Source of the DNA: Macrosoma leucophasiata
Taxonomy: Eukaryota; Arthropoda; Insecta; Lepidoptera; Hedylidae
NCBI GenBank assembly: GCA_036365455.1
Contig: JAWQUS010000027.1
Span: 14,372,501 to 14,436,500, forward strand
Length of the DNA: 64,000 nucleotides
Direction of reading: 5' to 3'
Shown piece by piece: positions 54,825 to 64,000 of the stretch. Both the position numbers and the translations under genes were made by a program. The first letter of the stretch is position 1, and every line of letters starts with the position of its first letter. Under the pieces are notes generated by a model. That model saw only the letters and a list, made by a program, of their open reading frames with translations. It made no database searches and had not been told where the DNA came from.

Positions 54825-55472
54825 CTAGCTGACCCGGCAAACTTCGTATTGCCTCAGAATGAAAATATGACATGTGTCAAAGGTTTGATAGATACGGACT
54901 ATTTGTATGAGAAAATGAAATGGTGGTTTTTACTACTTCCCTTCAATTTCTTTTCATTTTTTTCTTACCTTTTAAACATTCCCTGGACTTCCAAAAATCA
55001 TTCAAAATCAATTTTAGCCAAATCGGTCCAGCCATTCACGTGTGATGCCGTGACCAAGGAAAACGGGTTGCAAATAAATATCAAAGAGATAAAAATAAAA
55101 CTACAAATCTGGCAGTGCATTTATGTAGAGACATCAAAAATATGGAAAGCTTTGGGAGCCAGTTGACATCAGATTAAAATGGCTCCTGTTTTTAAAATGT
55201 CCAGTTCCAATAAACTGTAGAATATTGATTGTTTTTAGGGTTCTTTTGCTCAAAAGGGAAAGCAACAAGGAAAGTTATGTTATATAGTTTTTTATATTTA
55301 TGTTTGAAATTAATTTAGGTTTTTGTTATACGTTCATATTTGGGTAATTAAATTATTATATTTATTATACAATACAGGTGTATTGAAATTTAAAAAGAAA
55401 TCGCTCCAGTAGTTTTGAAGTAAATTAGCAGTGGTAGATAGACATAAATGCGACACGAGTGACCATATAAGA
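54825..55472 (-). mobile_element. Non-autonomous Helitron, about 650 bp
   Basis: On the minus strand it starts TCTTATATGGTCACTCGTG with a CGCATTTATG box. It ends ACGAAGTTTGCCGGGTCAGC followed by TAG, completing CTAG at 54825-54828. The 105-codon frame inside (54849-55166, opposite strand) has no recognisable domain. Confidence 0.65.
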
Positions 55473-55481
55473 ATTTTCTTT

Positions 55482-55690
55482 TTTTTTTTGAGTTGGCGTT
55501 TGCCAGCTGGGCCCCAGCCTGCTCGGGCCTCCCACTGGTCTGGCTTGCGGAACTTGCTACAAGCATCTGTCTCAGACACCGGGCCTACTGTCCAGCCTTA
55601 AGCCTCGAGTGCGTGAGGCCACCAAGTCACCCAAGCCCATCCGGTACAGTACGAGCTTGGCGCTTCCTCACGCCTGTAACTTAAAGGCAC
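55482..55690 (-). repeat. GC-rich LINE 3' end-like fragment with A tail
   Basis: A T run at 55481-55491 abuts GC-rich DNA with GAGTTGGCGTTTGCCAGCTG, so on the minus strand the fragment ends in poly(A). It resembles the 3' ends of poly(A)-tailed LINEs, but no coding motif confirms the family. Confidence 0.4.
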
Positions 55691-55731
55691 CGTTACTGAA
55701 CGTTGGTTCAACAACGGTTGGTACTACAAAT

Positions 55732-55766
55732 CCATCTTATTACTTATGGCTTAAGTAATAAGATGG
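55732..55766. repeat. Perfect hairpin, 15-bp arms, 5-nt loop
   Basis: Arms 55732-55746 and 55752-55766 are exact reverse complements. Confidence 0.85.
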
Positions 55767-55854
55767 GTCCGACACTGGAACTCTACCAGTTTGAATACTG
55801 GAAGAGTGCCAGAAGTCAGAGTGTCGGAACTCAAGAAAGTAGGCACCACTAAAT

Positions 55855-56142
55855 TTGTGGTGGTAGAGCTCCAGTGACGGAGCTCGCGGGCGTAGGCACC
55901 ATCGCATTACCTAATATACTTGCCGCTAAATGGCAGTATTCAGCATTATCGTGTTCCGGTCAAGTGGTAATGTACGGCCCTGTAATTTCTGGCACAGAGG
56001 CATAACACCTTAGGCCGCAGGAGTGGTAACGCATCTGCATTTTGACCTTGGTCATTGTGTAAGTGTCTATAGACTGCAGTCATCACTTAACTTCAATGTG
56101 AACTGCATGCTTGTTTGCCACTTCCACTAAATTAAAAAAATA
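55855..56142 (+). repeat. L290 repeat, best copy (SINE-like, about 290 bp)
   Basis: The most complete copy of the commonest family in the window. Order of boxes: GGTGGTAGAGCTCCAGTGAC, GAGCTCGCGGGCGTAGGCAC, CGCATTACCTAATATACTTG, TATCGTGTTCCGGTCAAGTG, AATGTACGGCCCTGTAATTT, AGGCATAACACCTTAGGCC, GGTAACGCATCTGCATTTTG, GACTGCAGTCATCACTTAAC, GAACTGCATGCTTGTTTGCC, then an A-rich tail. There is no coding capacity, and no convincing tRNA A/B boxes. A 3' A tail, many copies in both orientations and 5' truncations point to retroposition. Other copies: 728, 10262, 10866, 14050, 15355, 16113, 22600, 32138, 32985, 39735, 40628, 41525, 56150, 58022 and 62878. Confidence 0.75.
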
Positions 56143-56149
56143 CTACAGC

Positions 56150-56335
56150 CGTGTTACCTAATCAATCTGCCGCCAAATAGCAATGTTTAGCACTATCATG
56201 TTCCGATCAGATAGAAGATCAAAATGTCCGTTCCGAATTACAGATTACTTGGTCCTCAGGGGTGACAACGCATCTGCATTTTAATCCTTGCATGGGCACT
56301 TAAGTGAACTTTTGCTTGCCTCTATCCTTAAATAA
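56150..56335 (+). repeat. L290 repeat copy, diverged, adjacent to the best copy
   Basis: The boxes TACCTAATCAATCTGCCGCC, ACTATCATGTTCCGATCAG and CATCTGCATTTTAATCC are present. It starts right after the A tail of 55855-56142, a tandem pair. Confidence 0.6.
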
Positions 56336-56339
56336 AAAA

Positions 56340-56890
56340 TAAGATACGAAATTGCTCCTTGTCAATCTTCTCCAGTAACAATTACACAACACGTACGGTT
56401 CCATCGTTTCGAGGAAAATTGATTTGAATTTGGTTTAATATGTATGAAATTGGTTAGGATTTGAATCATCTAAGCAGATAGTAGATGAGATTTCCAGGCG
56501 GTGAGTCTGAATGCTGAAATGCAGTTATAGTCAAAGGGGACGGAATGTTAGAGCTTAATGATCCCACTCGTGCCCCGCTGTTAATCCTTATTTACCTCTT
56601 AACAGCAATGAAAGTTAAAATTAAATCGAACTCCTACAACAATACGAACTTGAATACAATGCAGAGGACGGGTTTTAATTAAAATATAATTCCTAAAGCA
56701 GGTAGGTAGACGTGGCCATATTTATATAATAGCGCACCATCAACAAATTAGTTGCGAAAATAGAGGTCATTATGATACATAGAATACATACATGTATTTT
56801 GTCATTGAAAATAGCAGAGTTGAACAAATTCCTTTTCAATTTCACTCTTTAAAGAACTCAAGGTTAATAATATAAAGTTAAAAAAAAAAA
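56340..56890. other. AT-rich stretch, nothing recognised
   Basis: No gene or repeat recognised. Confidence 0.4.
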
Positions 56891-56895
56891 AATAA

Positions 56896-57030
56896 CTAGT
56901 CTTTGCCCGCGACTTTTTCCGCGTTACATTTAATCATTACAAACGGTAGCCTTTACGTTATACTTTTATCACTGTTTCATTCAAATCCGTCCAGTAGTTT
57001 TTACATGAATGAATTAAATACTTGAATGGT
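56896..57030 (-). mobile_element. Helitron 3' end, 5' end not defined
   Basis: On the minus strand it ends CGCGGAAAAAGTCGCGGGCA followed by AAGACTAG. Upstream is an AACTACTGGACGGATTTGAA box common in insect Helitrons. An A run (56881-56892) abuts it. Confidence 0.55.
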
Positions 57031-57034
57031 TTTT

Positions 57035-58020
57035 TCAACGTATTTACGGTGAAAAAAATTAATTAAATATTAGAAGATCATTTAAATGTGAAGGTGAGAA
57101 TCGCAACATCTAAGCCACACCACTGAAATGTCTGAGTTAAGGAAAACAATGAAACCTACTTTGTACCACGGTACTTACTGTACAGCAGGGAAAGCGACAA
57201 ATACACCCTAGATGTACTAGAAGGGACTGTAGACGACACTACAGTATAAGGTTTTGAGGTTGAACGCAATAGATCCCCATGGCTCAAAATGTCCCGGTGC
57301 AAGAGCCAACCCCTTAATTATTAACATACAATGTACTTGTATACTACCTTGTGTTTTCAGAACATTAATATCCGCAAAATTAATTGCCCTCTGCCCGTTT
57401 CTCTCACTAACTTACTAAATAGGCATCAAGTATTACATACTTCTCGAATGTTGTCATCGCTGACCAGTGTTCCTGTTTCAATTTATTGCCGCTATATAAA
57501 CTATATAAAACAGTATTATCTTAGCTAAACTATTACTTTATTTACAGACTGAACCGAATAGAGGTAAGAATCGTAAAATTTTGCATGTTCGTAGATCGCA
57601 CGATCGCTCAAGTAGAAAATTTCAGTCGTACACGAATACGCAACATTTACGACTTTTTCATGACGTTATGAAAGGCGGATTTGCACAGACAACCATAAAA
57701 TTTTCCAACGCGATGGTTTTTTTGTCTTTAAATTTCAGACGGTTAGGTAATAGCTGCGAAAGGAAAATTACTACGGAGAGACGCCATCAAAAAACATTTG
57801 CTACGATACGAAGTAGTCGCCTTATTTTACAGTAGCAGTCGCTCGCCGCGATTCATTCAGCTGCACTTGGAAAACATAGACACATTCATTTCAGTCTGAT
57901 GATTTCGAGATTTCGTGTCTCTAACTAGACTCTAGCACTGTGAGCTGATCGATAGAGACTGAGTGTATGGAACTCGAAATAGCACAAATGTAACCTAAAA
58001 AGGATTATTATGACTTGTAC
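57035..58020. other. Unique-looking DNA, no gene
   Basis: An 84-codon plus frame (57581-57835) and a 65-codon one (57331-57528) have no recognisable domain. The 57.54-57.96 kb part has raised GC and belongs to no repeat family here. Confidence 0.35.
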
Positions 58021-58021
58021 A

Positions 58022-58110
58022 GGCGTTGATGGATGTTGGGGATGCGTTGCCGCCACCCCTTAGTTGTTATATCTCTGTGATAGTTAGGTATTACGGGGCC
58101 ATACATTGTT
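58022..58110 (-). repeat. L290 repeat fragment
   Basis: GGATGCGTTGCCGCC, TTATATCTCTGTGATAGTTA and GGGGCCATACATTG match a reversed L290 middle part, closest to the 14050 copy. Confidence 0.5.
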
Positions 58111-58114
58111 GTAT

Positions 58115-58745
58115 CTAATTTGATGCAGTCGATTATTAATTTTTATTCAGGTATATAGTTTAAATTAACCTACCTTTGTCTAAGTTACGGTTAAAGATTA
58201 AACCAGCATAAATCTTGTAAAATCGTATCATATTCTCAAAAATATTATCTTAGTAATTTTTATTGTACTATTTTTTTATCCTTAATAATCGTTGTCTATT
58301 GTTTGTTTTTATATCTACTTCTTAAGATATCTGCGGTAACTTGTAATTGACCTTAATATACCTGTAGCCCCTGGTAGCATGTATCTAGAAATGTATTAAT
58401 ATTTATAACGTAGCTGTAAGTTATCCTAAAAATGTAACAATAAAATAAAATGATGTATCGTAATTCGATCAAAAAATATAAAAATTTATAAATCCTTTAT
58501 TCTCTCTATCATTTATAAATTTGTTATCAAACTGACCCGGAACAACAGAAAGTAACCATGCAAATAAACACAGGAATACAATATACGAGTACATAATAAC
58601 GTCATTTCCAACTAGCAAGTTGCGCGACATAGCGCCGCTGGCGTTGTTTATTTTTATCCAATGCACTGCGGGCAACACGGTTATAAACGCTACCTATTTT
58701 CAGCTTACACAGTTAAGTAACAAAACATGTTATTTCAACTTTATT
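58115..58745. other. AT-rich stretch, nothing recognised
   Basis: No gene or repeat recognised; the minus frame 58469-58678 is not convincing. Confidence 0.35.
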
Positions 58746-58751
58746 ATTTTA

Positions 58752-58837
58752 CTATCTGTGCCTGCGACTTCGTCCGCGTAGAATTTAACACAATTATTTT
58801 TCAGCATCTACACGAACGAAGTCGTGGGCACAGCTAG
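58752..58837. mobile_element. Two Helitron 3' ends facing outward (86 bp)
   Basis: At the left, reversed, ACGAAGTCGCAGGCACAG leads to ATAG; at the right, ACGAAGTCGTGGGCACAG leads to CTAG (58834-58837). Two Helitron 3' termini therefore lie back to back with about 30 bp between, forming an inverted repeat. One CTAG has decayed. Confidence 0.6.
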
Positions 58838-58839
58838 TG

Positions 58840-59000
58840 TAATATAATAGGTATAATTCATAAATAAAGAACTAAGATACTCCTTGTTATATCTATGCGC
58901 TATCTGGCAGTGAAAGTCGCGTTAAAATTGGTCCAGCCGTTCCCGAGATTAGCCAGATCAAACAGACAGACGAAAAAGGTAAAATAAATGTATTGATATA
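58840..59000 (+). repeat. Helitron-like internal fragment
   Basis: GTTAAAATTGGTCCAGCCG, TTCCCGAGATTAGCC and AGACAGACGAAAAAGG are strings typical of insect non-autonomous Helitrons. No clean end is visible. Confidence 0.4.
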
Positions 59001-59339
59001 TGTACCGTGTACATATTCATTTATTAAAAATTTGTAATTTTTATATTACAAGCAGATCCAATTAAAGATTATTTATTTGTATAGAGAGAGATGTCCCACT
59101 GTTCTAAATCTACGCTAAAATAGGTACCTATATATAACTAGATTACGGTCCTTTGGTTATTCCAACAATTCTATCGAAACATAGTTGAATTCAAATACTC
59201 CGTCTCCGTGAGACGGAGCGTGATTTCAAAGGAGAACTTCCATTTCTGGAAGAAAAACTTCTGAAGAGGCTCCACGATAAAATTTCACAGGTCGTACGAT
59301 TTAGTACCTACTAGAGTGTTACGATTGAAATTGATAATA

Positions 59340-59573
59340 CAGTGCTCATCAAGAAATATTGCACATCGAGCCTATGAATGTGACAATCGGCTAGTTTCGA
59401 CCACTTCGACTTCGTAGAGCGTTATGTCTGCTGCACACAGTCTACTTAAGCCCTGATAGTCCGGTATTGGTCAAAACTTGATCAAAATGGTGGACCAACG
59501 TCATATTGGTAAGGTGCGAAAAAGATAACGCTCTACAAAGCCGAAATTTCCTTCCTGAGGTCGACATGCATTA
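59340..59573. mobile_element. Tc1-type MITE, short form, TA flanks intact
   Basis: The ends are CAGTGCTCATCAAGAAATAT and, reversed, CTGTTTCCAACAAGAAATAA, with TA outside both. The interior carries GACAATCGGCTAGTTTC and TTGATCAAAATGGTGGACC, as in 18638-18885. A 132-codon frame (59506-59904) starts inside it and is not a gene. Confidence 0.7.
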
Positions 59574-59589
59574 TTTCTTGTTGGAAACA

Positions 59590-62500
59590 GTACTTACTTT
59601 TACGGCCTTGGAAGCTTACGAGAAGCAAATGCCTTCACCTCTAATTTTTTTTAGATGTAATGAGATTAACATTCACCTTACAATACGTAATACTTTGCCA
59701 CGGAATAAAAAATGCCTACTCAACCTATGTGAATTAAATAGCATTATCTATGATAAAATGACTATGTCAATAATGGAGGGTCACTGCGATCATATTGAAC
59801 GTGGGGCGATTCCATATATTACAGTTAGTAGTTGCCCTATAAACGTTCATCTGATCGGGAATCGTTCCATTTATCGAAGCGCGGTGCAGAGCGCCATCGC
59901 TTAACGGCCTAACATACTGGATAACGCGACATGACGCCTACCGACTAAGGATGCCCGGCCTGAATCGATCTTTTACAATACGATCTTCGTTTTTTAATCG
60001 ATTATATCATGAACCGTAGGTACATTATATCATTATCAATACGATCTCGAATGAGAGCGAGATACACATTCTCGACTGAATGCAAGATTCAGTGTCCGTT
60101 ATTTAATTAAATTAGGTACCTACTAATTTCATTGTGAAACTTAACTTTACTAAGTATGAACTAACAACGTGAAGTTGTGCATTCTAAAGTAAGAGATAGA
60201 CATGACTGTGAAAAAAAAACAATACCAATTGATTACAAAATATTACAAAAAAATGCATAGCTACGTGCATACGTTTACATGTTCATTAAATGATATTATC
60301 TGTGATAAAATGACGATGGCAATAATGGAATTCTCGTCACACGAAAACATTGCGATCCACAGAATGATATACTGCGACCAGCGATCCTATTGATCCTGGG
60401 GCGTTCCATATTATATTAGGTAGGTACCTACACTATGTGATAAGACTACTTCACGCTATTGATTAAAATATACCCGATCCTGAATTGATCTTTATGAAAA
60501 TCGATCTTATACAAAACATTTTTCGATATTTTGAATCGAATTTCACCAAAATGATCTTGACTTCGCAGAGCGCACAATAAGACAAAAAACAAGTCACTAG
60601 GTAAGTAGTAGAGTAAACTTATACTTTCTAAAGTAACATTTTTACTTTAACTCAAATCACGATCACGGAAGCACGATGTCTGACACGATTATGAAACATA
60701 ACCTGTATATAGGTACCATGTTTTAAAGCAAATAAAGATATTATGATTATGATTGAAATTTGGACTTGTAATCAAATAAAATTTCTAGAATTCAGTATAG
60801 ATATTATGAATTTATATGTTTATTTCAATTTATGTCTGTAAAATCATTTTCTTTTTTGCTTACATAATAAAAAATACGATATGAATAATTAATTCACAAA
60901 AAGTTGAAAAATATTTATAAAAACATTGAATAAATTAAGTTTGGAAATCGATTTCCGAAGTTTTTTATTAAGATCTAAAAAATGGACTCAATAAGATTGG
61001 TCATCCCTACTACCAGCGCCCACTTTAAATGGACCTCTCACCCTTATTCTAATATCACTTACCAAGTAACGACTGATAAGTTAAGCCACCCACATCGCCG
61101 TATAAGATCTTTATTACTTACGTGTATATCGTGGTACCTACTGTATTTTCTGTACTTAACACTGAATTTGTGGATGATGTACTTAATGATGTAGGTATCG
61201 ACTACTATCGACTTAAATAGCGTACCTACCTGTATTCGACTGCTCAATTATGTCAGTAGTCCTACGAGGTGGGCACAATAGATAGGTACCTACATTAAAT
61301 TGAAAACACAGTCAGGATTTTATCCTTTGTTGTTGATCTGCGTTAATATTTAAAGTCAGGGATAATACGACGATAATAATAATATGTATACCTATTTTGA
61401 TATTTTATATGATAATGTCTTCGAATGATATTCCATATTGCAGTCAGATTATTATAGATATAATATTATATTCACCGTTAACTCAAGTCAATAAAAACTC
61501 AGTTATCACTTATCACTCAATTACTTACATGCCTACATCGAATCATATGTTGTTAAATGTACCTAACTGACTGTGAAGATGTTGATATACAACATGTAAC
61601 GGGAACAATGTACACTCTCTTACACCCCGATTAGAAAATCGAGCTATAGTCATCATACATGAAGTGAAATTACATGTTTATGTATTTAATATTTTTTATT
61701 TAAGAAATAAGTTATCCTCAATTTGTACGAACAGTATGCACACCCTATGCATTCTTACCCTACCTCTTCCTACACCGCACATAAAAACACGAACCTACAC
61801 ACACACCCACACTGTTGCAATGTGATGTAGCGTCACCTGCCCTTTATTTAACACACGTAATAAAATTAATTTCCAATATTTTATATCTTAAATTTTTATT
61901 AATTAAAAAATAATAAACTTGTTGAGACTAGAATTTTATTTTAGATAGACGTTAGTCTTATTTTCGTTGGTATTGACTGTTCACCAAGTGGGTAACCATA
62001 ATTTCTTTAATTGTAATTAATTTCGCGACAAAAAATGCCTGAAATCGATTCGGATAACGATTCTGAACAAATTTCGGGGGTTGTACATTGAATCCTGTTA
62101 CACATTGTATAAATACCTATCACACATTTTTCGTTCAACCCAACGTGGCCCCAATGTTAACCACTCCTAAATTCAACCAGCCTCAACCAAATCGAAAATT
62201 GAACATAAAATATCGATAAATATGTTCACGAGAGACATTCATGTTTAAGTGTGCCTAAACAGTATATTTTACCAAGTTGATGATGCCATAACATTACCTA
62301 TAAATATTTATGTGAGGTCCCCTAATAGGGAATATTCATGAAATTTTTTTTTCGTCTTAAATTAATCATTTTCTTATACATATCGTAAACAAATTATAAA
62401 TAAGCCTGAAAATGTTATAGTTATTTTTCAAAGTGAAATTTAAAACATTGAGTAAAGGAGAATGACCAAAGTCGCCCTGATTGGCGTCTTAACAACTTGT

Positions 62501-62875
62501 ATGTAGAAAATTGTTTTTTGAATTTAGATTTCACTCACATTTTTTTCCCGTTTAAACGAATGGGAATTTACAAGATATTTTTTAAAGGTTAATAAATTAT
62601 TTTGTAGTGAACTGCCAATCACAGACCAATAACCAAGCTGCCAATGTCAACACCATTGCATTATTTACTTTTTTGCGTTGGACACTGGTCATTTTAGGAA
62701 CTTTATAATTTCGTCGAAATAAAATCGATTTCAACGATCGATTGCTTTATTAACGATATTCAACGGAATAGATTATTAATGTCTACTATTTGTCTTGTAT
62801 AATCACTAGCTATCGAGTGGATATAATTTGAACAGTACCTTAGTTTTGACTTAGCTCAAATTCATGATATAAATG
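59590..62875. other. Long AT-rich stretch, no gene recognised
   Basis: Short frames only (59506-59904, 60202-60393, 60982-61194). The blocks near 59745-59790 and 60288-60330 share ATTATCTRTGATAAAATGAC and a following AATAATGGA box, a faint local repeat. An AATAAAG...ATTATG tail-like string occurs at about 60730. AGGTAGGTACCTAC-type strings are frequent. Confidence 0.4.
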
Positions 62876-62877
62876 TC

Positions 62878-63030
62878 TCACTTTTTATTATCATGAAGCG
62901 GCAAATAGAAAAACAGTTTACATTGATAGTAAGTGAATATATAGCATAAAAAAACCCACATGAAAACCAGATATTTATTTAATCATTGTAAAGTATTTAA
63001 TATTTGTCTGGTACATTACTACCTGGAGAA
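62878..63030 (-). repeat. L290 repeat copy, old
   Basis: The reversed tail and the boxes near TTTACATTGATAGTAAGTGA are recognisable, but the copy is strongly diverged. Confidence 0.4.
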
Positions 63031-63031
63031 G

Positions 63032-63071
63032 AATCATGACTACGCCATAACCGCATGGCGTAGTCATGATT
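63032..63071. repeat. Perfect hairpin, 17-bp arms, 6-nt loop
   Basis: Arms 63032-63048 and 63055-63071 are exact reverse complements. Confidence 0.85.
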
Positions 63072-63375
63072 GCAACTATAATACCTACTTAATGTAAGTA
63101 AAACAGCTAAGATGCTACACAATACTTTAAAATAGTCTTCGCTTATTTTAGTAACCTCTGGCAGGTACAGCACACAAAACTTAACCTCAAAATAACCAAA
63201 AGTTCGTAATGCAGTTTTTTAAAAACTCCTATTGATACCTTTTTTCTTTTTTGCGCACGCATTTCTTAAGATATTGCCTATATTTTGCGAGTAATCCCGT
63301 CGAGACGCAAGAAGGACGAACTCCCATACAAAATTGGTCATTCTCCTTTGAGCTCTTCAAACGCCGTCATTTTGA

Positions 63376-63407
63376 CGACGTGTGTTGTGACGTCACAACA
63401 CACGTCG
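63376..63407. repeat. Perfect 32-bp palindrome with central TGACGTCA
   Basis: Left 63376-63391 and right 63392-63407 are exact reverse complements with no loop. The centre is TGACGTCA, the consensus full site for CREB/ATF-type bZIP factors. It lies about 65 bp upstream of the THAP-like coding remnant; whether it acts as a promoter element is inference. Confidence 0.85.
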
Positions 63408-63473
63408 AGTGTTTTTTACACTAAACTTTTGTTTTACTTCATACGTATTTTCAATTTTAATTGCTCTACAAAT

Positions 63474-63599
63474 CATGGAAGAAGCAAAAAGCCATCTTAC
63501 AAGTATTGTATAGTACCAAAGTACAAAAGTAGTATTAGAAAAACACCAGACAAAGTGTTATTTCGTCTCGACCAATGGCGGCGCGTTTTGGAAGTTTGA
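63474..63599 (+). pseudogene. THAP-like DNA-binding domain fragment, probably transposon-derived
   Basis: The frame ends with KPSYKYCIVPKYKSSIRKTP and DKVLFRLDQWRRVLEV before a stop. The order YCxVPxC..(S/T)xKTPDKxxF is the N-terminal zinc half of THAP domains, found in P-element and PIF/Harbinger-type transposon proteins and their host derivatives. Here the second zinc Cys reads Tyr, and the C-x2-H half is missing. It could be a first exon remnant or a decayed element. No in-frame ATG lies close upstream. Confidence 0.35.
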
Positions 63600-63601
63600 A
63601 T

Positions 63602-64000
63602 TTCGTTTCCTTATTTTGCACTATTTACATAATATTTAATGTCATTAAATAATTAGTAAATAAAAAAAACTTTGTAATTATAATATGACGTTAATAAGTA
63701 GGTATTCGAGAAAAAAATATTTAGACAGTTTTAAATTTTATGCATATAGAAGACAATGCAAATTTCTTCTAAATATTACCTCGTAGAATGACAAAAAAAA
63801 ACATAGGTAAGTAGCATAGGACGGTCACAAGGGAATCTTCTGCCAATTTTCATTTCAGCGCGAGAAGAACTTCTAACAGGTACGTACGTAGGCAAATCTC
63901 TTGGGGAGTGTACATTTTTTTATAGCCACCTCTCTCGGCAACTCCCACGGTCATTGCAAAATCGTTTTGCTCAGGTTAAATATTAAGAATTTAAGTAGAT
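63602..64000. other. AT-rich stretch to the window end, nothing recognised
   Basis: No gene or repeat recognised. Confidence 0.4.

Noticed and set aside
1..64000. CRISPR arrays, operons, prophage or biosynthetic gene cluster
   Set aside because: No regularly spaced short repeats with unique spacers and no compact gene clusters. The composition and repeats are eukaryotic. The only regular array (6884-7646) is made of Helitrons.
1..64000. Endogenous retrovirus or LTR retrotransposon
   Set aside because: No long direct terminal repeats, protease, integrase or envelope-like frames were recognised anywhere in the window.

Overview
The window looks like a piece of a lepidopteran (moth or butterfly) nuclear genome. 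It is AT-rich and dominated by interspersed repeats, with no operon structure. Its repeat types are familiar from insect genomes, and several from Lepidoptera in particular: RTE-type and other non-LTR retrotransposons, mariner elements, short Helitrons ending in CTAG, tRNA-headed SINEs and many MITEs. I found no convincing host protein-coding gene, rRNA or genuine tRNA. The window is best read as intergenic or deep-intronic DNA. The only long intact reading frame belongs to a retrotransposon.

Layout. 1-5.3 kb: AT-rich DNA, a GC-rich island with a 99-bp tandem repeat (840-1815), an unassigned ORF near 2.7-3.1 kb and a decayed hAT-type transposase (about 4.15-5.3 kb). 5.9-8.1 kb: a tRNA-derived SINE, a strict A-B-A-B head-to-tail array of four short Helitrons (6884-7646), another Helitron end and a MITE with 24-bp perfect inverted ends. 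8.1-24.4 kb: mostly unique AT-rich DNA holding scattered copies of a 290-bp SINE-like family (here called L290), Helitron ends, a hAT MITE with an exact 8-bp target duplication, two Tc1-type MITEs, a 290-bp local duplication and a small RTE fragment. 24.4-27.66 kb: a full-length RTE retrotransposon (minus strand) with endonuclease and reverse transcriptase in one open frame, bounded by a 13-bp target duplication. 29-30.4 kb: three direct copies of one repeat and a perfect 29-bp-arm hairpin. 33.3 kb: a GC-rich MITE. 34.8-38.3 kb: an R2/R4-like endonuclease fragment, a dead mariner, and a CR1/jockey-like RT fragment facing it. 38.8-46 kb: SINE, MITE and L290 copies, a 170-190-bp tandem array split by an insertion containing overlapping inverted repeats, and a deleted jockey-type LINE. 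47.4-50.8 kb: a 3.4-kb hAT element with an 8-bp target duplication, holding a second dead mariner and a broken RTE pseudogene. 51.8-52.8 kb: a diverged tandem duplication. 53.6-64 kb: SINE, Helitron, L290 and MITE fragments, long plain stretches, and a THAP-like fragment beside a perfect 32-bp palindrome near 63.4 kb.

Nothing here works as a pathway. The relationships are those of mobile DNA: nested insertions that give a relative chronology, non-autonomous elements that resemble possible autonomous partners (L290 shares its 3' tail with the LINE at 43.75-44.17 kb), and local duplications. The observations most worth following are the nested hAT composite, the intact RTE, the Helitron multimer, and eleven unrelated perfect short-loop hairpins, far more than chance predicts.
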